A stretch of DNA of 64,000 nucleotides, from contig NZ_AP025314.1 of assembly GCF_036492835.1 (NCBI RefSeq), positions 310,001 to 374,000 of the forward strand. The letters run 5' to 3'. Below the pieces are notes generated by a model that worked only from the letters and a program-made list of their open reading frames with translations, ran no database searches and was not told where the DNA came from. Shown piece by piece: positions 8,756 through 15,603 of this stretch. This DNA is from Fulvitalea axinellae. Lineage in GTDB: Bacteria > Bacteroidota > Bacteroidia > Cytophagales > Cyclobacteriaceae. How positions within the stretch are numbered: the first letter of the stretch is position 1; the number at the start of each line of letters is the position of its first letter. Both the position numbers and the translations under genes were made by a program.

Positions 8756-10000
8756 TTACTCGTACGGATGCGCGATTACTGGGCAGTTGATAATAGCGTT
8801 GCTGGCGTGCAGGCCTCCCACATACGGGTTTTCCGGGCCGGCATCCGGCGTAAAGCTGGTTACCCATCCGGCCTTGATCAAGCTCTTAAGATCTTCGAAA
8901 CTGGTGATACGTCGGCGCTTGTTTTGTTGGATGGCCTCATCCGTCCAACGGTTGATGTGCGCGTCCCAGAGCGGGCTGTAATTGTTGTCAATCTGGTGGT
9001 TGGCCGGCTCTATCGGAAACACGTTGATTGGATCAAGCGGAGCATCGGCTCCCGATCCGTTTTTATCGCTCAAGATAGCCGAATTCAGGCCTTGGCGCAT
9101 AGGATCCGCTTCGCCCGTGATGCCGTTGCCTACCGGAGAGAAAGCCAACAAAGCGGATTCCTGATCCAGCGTAGACTGCCCGAACTGAGGTATTTTGCCC
9201 AAACGGGGAGCGTAGATGCCCAGCTCGATTGTAGCCGGAACGTTATCGTAAGCGTCCGTAACCAAGTGGTAGTAATAGGCTCTTCCGTTCTGGAATCCGT
9301 CAAGGATTTGGAGCGTGGCCTCCATTTTGTCGGTGTCGATTGATTGTTGGCCCTCAGGCAAGCGGTCGTGTAGACCAGTGGCATTTTTCAACGGGGTTGC
9401 GTTCATTACCAAACCGCTCGGCAGAACCACTACAGGCGAGTACTCTGCGTCGCCTATGGCTCCGGGTTCGGCTACTTTTGGTGGAAAAGCGAATGGTCCG
9501 TCGCCGGGAACGATACGCCTTACTGGCGAGAAGTCCACTTTTCCCTTGAACTTCATACGTCCGCTGTCGTTGAGCGTTACCAGTTGTACACCTTGGCTAC
9601 CTCGGGCGTATTTAAGCTTCGGCGAATAGTTAATGCCCATCCGCTTGGCTATTTGGTAGTCAGAAGCTTCGGTGATGATGTAATAAACCTCTCCCCCGTC
9701 GGCTCCTTCGCCCTTGAATACCGGAAGGGTAACGGTAGGCGCCGTGTGGTCCAGCTTAATGCTGATAGCGTTGCTCATGAACACGTTCTGCTTTTCGGTG
9801 AACTTGCTCGGAGCGCCGGGATCGAAAAGCTCTTTGCCGGAGTCTTCTTTATAAGAATCCATCAGCTTCACCATTTCCTGGTAAGCCATTTCGTAGTTCA
9901 GTCCCGAGTCTTTTGGGGTGTAGCCGTCGTCGTCGCTGTCGGAGCAATTCCATAGCAGAAGTGGCGCCACAAGCAGTACGGCGAATATGTGCTTTCTCAT
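8756..10000 (-). CDS. Conserved-type lipoprotein, function unknown
   Basis: 414 residues. Lipoprotein signal with LLLWNC, lipidated Cys19, followed by an acidic Ser/Asp linker (SDSDDDG) typical of Bacteroidota surface lipoproteins. The mature part appears globular, mixed alpha/beta, with no repeats and no recognised catalytic motif; segments such as VYYIITEASD and AYYYHLVTDAYDN suggest a beta-rich core. No SusC or SusD partner is adjacent, so I do not assign it to a glycan-uptake locus. It forms a single transcription unit convergent with the upstream sulfatase region. Confidence 0.75.
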   Translation of the reverse strand: MRKHIFAVLLVAPLLLWNCSDSDDDGYTPKDSGLNYEMAYQEMVKLMDSYKEDSGKELFDPGAPSKFTEKQNVFMSNAISIKLDHTAPTVTLPVFKGEGADGGEVYYIITEASDYQIAKRMGINYSPKLKYARGSQGVQLVTLNDSGRMKFKGKVDFSPVRRIVPGDGPFAFPPKVAEPGAIGDAEYSPVVVLPSGLVMNATPLKNATGLHDRLPEGQQSIDTDKMEATLQILDGFQNGRAYYYHLVTDAYDNVPATIELGIYAPRLGKIPQFGQSTLDQESALLAFSPVGNGITGEADPMRQGLNSAILSDKNGSGADAPLDPINVFPIEPANHQIDNNYSPLWDAHINRWTDEAIQQNKRRRITSFEDLKSLIKAGWVTSFTPDAGPENPYVGGLHASNAIINCPVIAHPYE

Positions 10001-10231
10001 GCTGTTAATGAGTTGAAATGAATGTTACGTCACATATTAATAAGAGGACTTTTTGGGAAAAGGTTTTCAGGCGGGCAAGGACGTATAGTAATGCGCCTTT
10101 TGAGGTTGGTGTTCAAGGATGTTTTATTAATGTACTTGATTGTCAGTGGTTAAAAGCAACGTTGGGTTGGCTTCCCGTGTCAGGATTGGGAGACAACTTT
10201 GGAGCAGATTACGCTTTTGAATCGAACAAAC

Positions 10232-10453
10232 ATGAAAACCGCAATACTGGCGTCAGTCTTTTTTCTATGCGATTTTCTGGCTTTGGGTCAAGTGTCGCTA
10301 GACAAAATTCCCCTGAAAAACGGTGATTATACCGTAGGCTTTAGTCACTATTTAGCGATTGATAGTAGTAGGACTTACCAAAGAGAAATGGACTGGAATA
10401 ATCGTTTTATACCGATACCATACACCGGACTTGAGGGAAACGGCGTTTTGTAA
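10232..10453 (+). pseudogene. Truncated secreted protein, probable alpha/beta-hydrolase N-terminus
   Basis: From the ATG at 10232 a clean signal peptide (MKTAILASVFFLCDFLALGQ) is followed by about 45 residues reading G-x-Y-x-VGF..Y...D-x-SRTY.R..DW...FIPIP. This resembles the start of secreted esterase/acetylhydrolase-type proteins, where the strand leads into a WYP motif. After about position 10420 the similarity ends, and the frame stops at 10453 inside an inverted repeat (10442-10449 with 10467-10474). No downstream remainder is visible before 11548. I read it as a gene whose 3' part was replaced by the following IS30-like segment. The family guess is weak; the truncation is likelier. Confidence 0.45.
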
Positions 10454-10568
10454 GGGCCTTTTTTTGAAAACGCCCCAAATTGACACATATACGGCCAACG
10501 CCCTCCGGCGCAGAAAAACACCACGGCCCGCGGTTTGCATTTTATTGGGTAAAGAAACCGGCCACAAG

Positions 10569-11177
10569 ATGGACACGTACCTACGCCTTACTTTATACGA
10601 GAGAGAATTTATCCTGCGCCTGCGCGCCAAGGGATATTCAACGCGATTTATAGCGAAATTTCTAAGGCGTGCGCCGTCCACCATCAGCCGTGAGCTAAAG
10701 CGCAATACCATACAGATTTCCGGCTATAACCCATACCTGGCCCAAGACTTGGCCGAAGCCCGCCAGCGCATTTGCGTAGGCCACAACCGCCAATGCCCCG
10801 AATACAAACGCTGGGTAGGCGTGCGGGATTATCTGCCCAAACTGCCCAGAATATTCGTAGCCTGGCATTCCGACATAAAGTTTTATCCCCGGGGCCTCAC
10901 CGGATTTATGGGAAGCAATGTTTACCGGCTACCTTCCCTACTCGCCACCAAAGACAAACCATTCCACTTTCTTGACCTACTGGAATGCCACCGCTTACTA
11001 CGAAGATGGTGGCGCTGGCAAGAATTCCGGGAACGGCGGGAAGCCATATACAGTGGAAGGAAGCCCGCCGACCCCATCATACCAAAGAAAAAACCGCCGA
11101 GCCTAAGCTACAGCAAAAGGCCCAAAACCGAAGCCACCCCGAAAATACAACCCGACACACACCGCCGGGCCGGATAA
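10569..11177 (+). CDS. Orphan IS30-like helix-turn-helix protein
   Basis: 202 residues from the ATG at 10569. Residues 4-50 match the N-terminal HTH of IS30 transposases (L-x-x-x-EREFI..LR.KGYS...IAK.L.R.PSTISRELKRN). The usual Y-x-P-x-x-A continuation (YNPYLAQDLAEARQR) follows, but the rve/DDE catalytic domain is absent: the C-terminal 130 residues are basic, Trp/Pro-rich and unrelated to anything I recognise. Too short for an IS30 transposase (about 320 residues). It may be a decayed or recombined transposase, or a DNA-binding protein derived from one. A strong terminator follows immediately. Confidence 0.6.
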   Translation: MDTYLRLTLYEREFILRLRAKGYSTRFIAKFLRRAPSTISRELKRNTIQISGYNPYLAQDLAEARQRICVGHNRQCPEYKRWVGVRDYLPKLPRIFVAWHSDIKFYPRGLTGFMGSNVYRLPSLLATKDKPFHFLDLLECHRLLRRWWRWQEFRERREAIYSGRKPADPIIPKKKPPSLSYSKRPKTEATPKIQPDTHRRAG

Positions 11178-11197
11178 GCCTGCCCAAAAATCAGCGA

Positions 11198-11244
11198 AAA
11201 GCCCGCTTTTTTCCATATTGTGGAAAAGGGCGGGCTTTTTTTCT
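11198..11244 (+). terminator. Long stem-loop terminator after the IS30-like gene
   Basis: AAAGCCCGC and TTTTTTCCA pair, with small bulges, with TGGAAAA and GGGCGGGCTTT around an ATTG loop, followed by an eight-T run. Confidence 0.85.
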
Positions 11245-11548
11245 TTTTCGGGATGGTTGTTTTCTCAGAGGGCAGTGCTTTTTTAGTCTGTTTTAGGAGG
11301 GCTGAAGGGAAGGCTTTTAATTTTTTAAGAATTTTTTCAAGTTGATTTTGGTGTTGCGTTGGCTCACGTAATTTGATCGCCCGTGTTCTAGTCAAATTTT
11401 TCTCACTTAAGAGATGAAAAGAAGTGATATCGTTAGATTATAGTGCGTTTGTTTCTCAGATATCATATATGACATGCGAAACTTCTTGTTAAATATTATA
11501 TGAAAATAAACGATATTACGCTTTTTGGTTCTTTCAAGTAATTTAAAA
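11245..11548. other. Intergenic, AT-rich toward its right end
   Basis: No gene seen. Base composition drops sharply after about 11380 and stays low through the next gene, marking a likely junction of foreign DNA. Confidence 0.5.
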
Positions 11549-12034
11549 ATGAAAATCCTGAAACTGTCAGACGGAAATCAGCACGCAAATTTTTTTTCAG
11601 CTAATGTTTCACTCAGTGAAATTGATGAAGTTAAATCAAGTTATACATGGGACAACTTTAGTGAAGATGAAAACTTGATGTGGGAAATGGGAGATTTACT
11701 TTTCTCAGATGCTGTTAATCAACAGCAAGTGATTGATAACAAAAGTGATAGAGAATTTTGGAGTAAATTGAATAAATCTCAAAAAGTATTAAGAGCATTT
11801 AATGTATTTGACAATACTGTAAGACATAGTGTATTCTTTGAGTTTTTTTATAATTCTCCGCAGTATTCATATGTCATGATTGAGGTGTTTAAAGAACTTG
11901 GGCAGACAAAGCTAATGGCTGACTACACAACTTTACTTTTTACATATATAAAAGAAGATGACTTTTTTAATGGGGTAAGAGAGCAAATAAAAGCTCTCCC
12001 AAATTCCGACAAGTATAGTACCCTCGATTCTTAG
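11549..12034 (+). CDS. DUF4375/DMP19-like protein, 3' end clipped by an IS3 element
   Basis: 161 residues from ATG 11549 (an upstream TTG would add eight). The segment FDNTVRHSVFFEFFYNSPQ...FKELGQTK resembles the DUF4375/DMP19 core, in which an NGGF..FF.N motif precedes an L-G-A helix; the family is often linked to toxin-immunity or defence-related loci, function unclear. The gene is markedly AT-richer than its neighbours. The stop codon (12032-12034) lies inside the IS3 element's left end. Removing the element and one copy of its ATTC target duplication restores the frame for three more codons (Gly-Val-Leu) and then TAG, so only the last three residues were lost. Confidence 0.65.
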   Translation: MKILKLSDGNQHANFFSANVSLSEIDEVKSSYTWDNFSEDENLMWEMGDLLFSDAVNQQQVIDNKSDREFWSKLNKSQKVLRAFNVFDNTVRHSVFFEFFYNSPQYSYVMIEVFKELGQTKLMADYTTLLFTYIKEDDFFNGVREQIKALPNSDKYSTLDS

Positions 12035-12063
12035 GACCAGTAAAGTCGATTTTTAAGTAAATT

Positions 12064-12990
12064 TTAAACGGTTGTCGCTATCGTCGAGCCCGTGTGAATG
12101 TTGATAAGTCCTTTCACATTCTGTTTTTTCTTGGACTTATCAATATTTGCATGGGCATACGCGGTGGCTTTCGCTTTTGACGCTCCGCTAAAAACATTTT
12201 CCGGCTTCAGGTTCTCGATTCCTTGGTGATCCCTGTTGTGGTAGCGTCGCAACCATTTCTCTATCCCCAAATACAACTTTAAACCGTTGTCGGCCGGATT
12301 CAGGTAAATATGGTCCCTTTTTAGCGTTCTCCAAAAGCGTTCGATGTAAATGTTGTCCAAGGCTCGGCCTTTGGCGTCCATACTGATGTTTATTCCCTCT
12401 TTCTTGAGATAGTTCACGTATTCCCCGCAAGTGAACTGGGAACCTTGGTCACTGTTGAGTATTTCCGGTTTACCGTGAATCTCAACGGCCTCACGCACCA
12501 CTTTTAAAGACGCCGCGGCCTCAAGCGTATTGCTCAAACCCCAACCCACTATGTACCTGCTGTAGACGTCGATAATCGCCGTCATATACATGAAACCGCT
12601 AGCCATGGCTATATAAGTGATGTCTATCGACCAGACCTGGTTTTTCCTGACAACTTTCTTTTCCTTAAGCAGATACGGGTAAACGTATTTTGCCTCTCCG
12701 GGCTTGCTCAGATTCTTTTTCGGGTAAATAGGGTAGAGATTCGCTTTGCGCATCAAGCGCCTAACCCTTTCATAGGAAGGGTTGAATCCTTGGTCACGCA
12801 AGGCTGATCTCATGCGCAAAACTCCCGCCGTGGGTTCGTCGATCATGTGCCGGTCCATAAGGCGCATCAACTCCAAGTTTTCCGCGTTTTCCCCCTTTGG
12901 GCTGTAGTAGTATGACGAACGGTAAAGCTCCAGACAGTCGCACTGACGGCGAATGCTCAGCTTATCCCCGGGGTCGACAAGGAGACGCAA
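12064..12990 (-). CDS. IS3-family transposase OrfB (integrase core)
   Basis: 308 residues with an HTH_21 segment (about 20-90) and an rve integrase core. Catalytic triad D123 (WSIDITY), D181 (NSDQGSQ) and E217 (YIERFW) with the exact 35-residue D-to-E spacing of the D,D(35)E class. It has no ATG; its nominal start is a TTG and the frame lies one base back relative to OrfA, so it is made as an OrfAB fusion by programmed -1 frameshifting at the A-run upstream. Confidence 0.92.
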   Translation of the reverse strand: MRLLVDPGDKLSIRRQCDCLELYRSSYYYSPKGENAENLELMRLMDRHMIDEPTAGVLRMRSALRDQGFNPSYERVRRLMRKANLYPIYPKKNLSKPGEAKYVYPYLLKEKKVVRKNQVWSIDITYIAMASGFMYMTAIIDVYSRYIVGWGLSNTLEAAASLKVVREAVEIHGKPEILNSDQGSQFTCGEYVNYLKKEGINISMDAKGRALDNIYIERFWRTLKRDHIYLNPADNGLKLYLGIEKWLRRYHNRDHQGIENLKPENVFSGASKAKATAYAHANIDKSKKKQNVKGLINIHTGSTIATTV

Positions 12991-12992
12991 AT

Positions 12993-13304
12993 CTATAGAC
13001 GCCCCAACTTCTTTAAGCTTTTTTTTAGGAAGTCGTTTTCCATCTCAAGCTTTCCTATTTTACTGTACAGTTGGTCTGTCGCCTTCTCCGTTTTCTCGTG
13101 TTCTTTTCTATCTTTGCCACCCTCAAAAACGCTGGACGAGCGCTGCAGAAACTCATTTTTCCATTGTGAAATCTGGGTGGCGTGAAGATCGTACCGTCTG
13201 CAGAGTTCTTGGGTGGTTTCTCTTTCCTTCAGTGCTTCGATCGCTACTTCCGCCTTGAATTTGGCGCTGAATTTTCTGCGTGTCGTTCTCGTTTTCATGC
13301 CCAT
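12993..13304 (-). CDS. IS3-family transposase OrfA (HTH and leucine-zipper subunit)
   Basis: 103 residues. Residues 10-55 form the Tnp_1 helix-turn-helix (KFSAKFKAEVAIEALK..ETTQEL..RYDLH.TQISQWK), followed by a coiled coil (about 70-98, KIGKLEMENDFLKKSLKK) that mediates multimerisation with OrfAB. OrfA alone binds the terminal repeats and limits transposition in this family. An ATG two codons in is an alternative start. Confidence 0.9.
   Translation of the reverse strand: MGMKTRTTRRKFSAKFKAEVAIEALKERETTQELCRRYDLHATQISQWKNEFLQRSSSVFEGGKDRKEHEKTEKATDQLYSKIGKLEMENDFLKKSLKKLGRL
13019..13026 (-). other. Probable -1 ribosomal frameshift site between orfA and orfB
   Basis: An eight-A run on the minus strand (CTA AAA AAA AGC in the orfA frame) just before the orfA stop. 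Slipping one base back reads through into the orfB frame with no intervening stop, giving K-K-K-L-K-E-V-G-A then the OrfB sequence. Confidence 0.8.
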
Positions 13305-13341
13305 AATTTAGTGATTTTTAAACTAAGACACTGGTCCGAAA

Positions 13342-13609
13342 ATTCAGGGGTATTATAGATATGAGCATCCACGCTTGACCGTTCAATTTTTCCAATCTAG
13401 GTGAGGCAAACTCGGAAGCTTGACATAAGTTTGGTTGTGACTAACGCTTCCGGAGCGTCGGACACTTTAAAAAGGGAGAGCTAAGTACATCCAGTAGAAT
13501 AGCTTATTTTTTTGGGGAAGAATGCTTGAAGATTTAATCTATTGAATTATACGGCTTTGCCTTGCCTTCGAGCAGTCTCTTTACGCTTTACTATTTACTT
13601 TGTACTATC
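13342..13609. other. Intergenic spacer between two insertion sequences
   Basis: Starts with the second ATTC copy and the original tail of the DUF4375-like gene (stop at 13356-13358 in the restored reading). No further gene. The right end carries the 38-bp repeat. Confidence 0.55.
13570..13607 (-). repeat. Inverted copy of the 38-bp repeat at 8513-8550
   Basis: Reverse complement of 8513-8550 at 35 of 38 positions, the three differences clustered in the centre. It abuts the left end of the next insertion sequence, suggesting such repeats mark insertion-tolerant sites. Confidence 0.65.
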
Positions 13610-13615
13610 TATATA

Positions 13616-15266
13616 GGGTTTACTGAAAAAGCCCAGAGGGCTACCCAGCTAGGATATTTTGCCAGACAGTCTTTTCCTGTTTCTTTTCGCCGTCTTGAAG
13701 CCATATCCCGTATTTCCAGCTCAAGAAAACAAGGTCAAAAAAGATTTCGCTCTGAAATCTTTTCAAGTTGGCCACGAAGAAAATGCAGGCGATCCATGAA
13801 AGCGAAGTGTCCGCTCTCCTTGCCTGTATTTTGTCCAATCCGTGTCCCCGTTTCACTTCCCCGAATTTTCCTTCCGCCCTGCTCCGGTGCCGTTGGTGAA
13901 GCGTCCGGTTTTCCTTGCGTTCCCTGATTTTTTCGGGACTTGAGGGAGGCCTTCCCAACGGGGAGCCCACGAATTCCACACCCGCGCCGGACATGGTCTG
14001 CCGGGCGTTCCTGTTTCCGTAAATCTTGTCCCCGACGAATTTGCCGAGCTTCATTTCCGGGTTTCTCTCCCCGAAACTGTCGATGTGCCCGCGGATCACT
14101 TCCGCGTCACCCTCGTAGTAAGCGTCCCATTGCGCCTTGTCCAGATAGGAATAGCCTTCGTGAAGGCTTACGGACAATTTGGCGCCGAACTCGGTGTCGC
14201 TTCCGTTTTTGCCCCGGACTATCGGCCGGACATGGGGCTGGAAGACGTTCACGATGCGGCCGTCCACCCTGTTGGCACCGGTCTCCAGCATGAGCGACTG
14301 TTGCCTGGCGATTTCGTGAAGCACCATCAGAATCTTCAAAAACCTGCTTTTTAGGCGTATAACGCCCTTGTTGGCCTCTATGAGGCTGTCGATATGCCGT
14401 AGGTTCCGTTCCAGATAATTCAGCTGTCGGCGTGCGCACACGCGCCAGAATTCGGCTCCTTTCCTCTTTTTTCTCGTCGCCCCGACATATTCCCTATGGG
14501 CTTTATCCCGGTAAGTCCGGGGCTTTTTGGATAAACCGGAATCCCTGGCGACGGGCCAAAGGAGGTCGATGATTTTCTCCGACTGCACCCTCGCCGTAGC
14601 CAACAGCCCAAGGTCCGTGGGGTATGGAATCTCTTGCGGCGCCACCGTCGCGTCGCAGGAGACAACCCGCTTGTCATCTTCGGCGTCCCCGGAATGCCCG
14701 TCTTTGGACCCTTCATCCCGATCGCCCTCCGCAATACGGATCCCCTCGTGTTGCAAAAGCGAACTCATCCTGTTAAAATCCCCGTACCCGAGCCGCTTGC
14801 GGACCGTCGTGAACAGCGAAGGGTCAAAGGCCTTTTCCGTGGTGAACGAGCCGAGTCCCACGAAATACTGGAGATACGGATTTTCTTTGATTTGTTCTAT
14901 CGCCTCGGCGTCCGAAACGTTCAGCTTATGCTTCACGATCAGCGCGCCGATGACCAGCCGGGCCGGTTTGCACGGACTGCCCTTGCCCGTCGACATTTTC
15001 GATTCGTAGACCAAACCCAATTCCGCCCAGGGGATGGAGTTGGCCAACTTCACCCATCTGTTTTCCGGGTTAAGGCGCCCTATTTCCGGGTCCAAAAAAC
15101 CTTCTATACTCAATTGCGAGGAACTTGTCTTGATCATAGGTGCAAGGGAAAAAATGCTCTCAGTCCTTTCTATGGCCAATTTACGAATATTCCCTGTGCT
15201 TTGGAAAGGGAAACAAGCTACCTAATCCACTGATAATCTTGTGGTTTTTACTTTTTCAGTAAACCC
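13616..15266 (-). mobile_element. IS5/IS1182-type insertion sequence, complete
   Basis: 1651 bp bounded by perfect 16-bp inverted repeats, GGGTTTACTGAAAAAG at 13616-13631 and its complement at 15251-15266. TATATA flanks both sides (13610-13615 and 15267-15272). Because the hexamer is a palindrome, the true duplication could be TATA with the rest belonging to the ends. One transposase gene fills the element. Nothing indicates decay. Confidence 0.88.
13641..15179 (-). CDS. DDE transposase of IS5/IS1182 type
   Basis: 512 residues. An InsH/DUF772-type N-terminal domain (about 30-145, including ALIVKHKLNVSDAEAIEQI and FDPSLFTTVRKRLG) precedes an RNase-H-like catalytic domain. Likely acidic residues are D176 (SCDATV), D384 (FVGDKIYGNR) and E436 or E441 (RSRAEGKFGEVKR), with the family's R-x-x-x-E-x-x-F-G pattern. 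A basic C-terminal tail follows. Length and termini fit the longer, IS1182-like relatives; exact group needs a database comparison. Confidence 0.88.
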   Translation of the reverse strand: MAIERTESIFSLAPMIKTSSSQLSIEGFLDPEIGRLNPENRWVKLANSIPWAELGLVYESKMSTGKGSPCKPARLVIGALIVKHKLNVSDAEAIEQIKENPYLQYFVGLGSFTTEKAFDPSLFTTVRKRLGYGDFNRMSSLLQHEGIRIAEGDRDEGSKDGHSGDAEDDKRVVSCDATVAPQEIPYPTDLGLLATARVQSEKIIDLLWPVARDSGLSKKPRTYRDKAHREYVGATRKKRKGAEFWRVCARRQLNYLERNLRHIDSLIEANKGVIRLKSRFLKILMVLHEIARQQSLMLETGANRVDGRIVNVFQPHVRPIVRGKNGSDTEFGAKLSVSLHEGYSYLDKAQWDAYYEGDAEVIRGHIDSFGERNPEMKLGKFVGDKIYGNRNARQTMSGAGVEFVGSPLGRPPSSPEKIRERKENRTLHQRHRSRAEGKFGEVKRGHGLDKIQARRADTSLSWIACIFFVANLKRFQSEIFFDLVFLSWKYGIWLQDGEKKQEKTVWQNILAG

Positions 15267-15272
15267 TATATA

Positions 15273-15603
15273 GGTGTAAATTATGATCCCTACACACCGA
15301 AAGGCGCGTCAGTTTCTTGGTGCGACTTCATTTTTTTGAAGCGTAAAAATGAACCACATGACGCTTTTGAGTTTGTGAGTTTCCTGTTTTTTTGATGCGA
15401 AAAAATGTGACAGGCCCCGCAAATGCTTGAAATTAAGCTTTGGACAGGCTTGGCGTGGGCCGACATCGCGAGTTTTACTTTTTACTTTGCGTCCAAGTCT
15501 ATAATTTTGGTCCGATTTGCGAAAGCGAATGGGAATGCGTATCCTGAGGGCGTTTCCATTCACATCGTTTTCAAATACATAAACTTTATACCTACACTCA
15601 ATT
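15273..15603. other. Intergenic region before the M14 peptidase gene
   Basis: No gene seen. The last 60 bases are AT-rich and probably hold the promoter of the following gene, but no consensus box is clear. Confidence 0.5.

Larger units (their letters stand above)
12031..13341 (-). mobile_element. IS3-family insertion sequence, complete, 4-bp target duplication
   Basis: About 1311 bp with two minus-strand frames in the standard orfA-orfB arrangement. Ends carry imperfect inverted repeats, TTAGGACCAGT at the left and the complement of TTTCGGACCAGT at the right. The flanking tetranucleotide ATTC occurs at 12027-12030 and 13342-13345, consistent with the 3-5 bp duplications of the family. Size, frames and repeats are all intact, so the element may be active. 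Confidence 0.85.
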
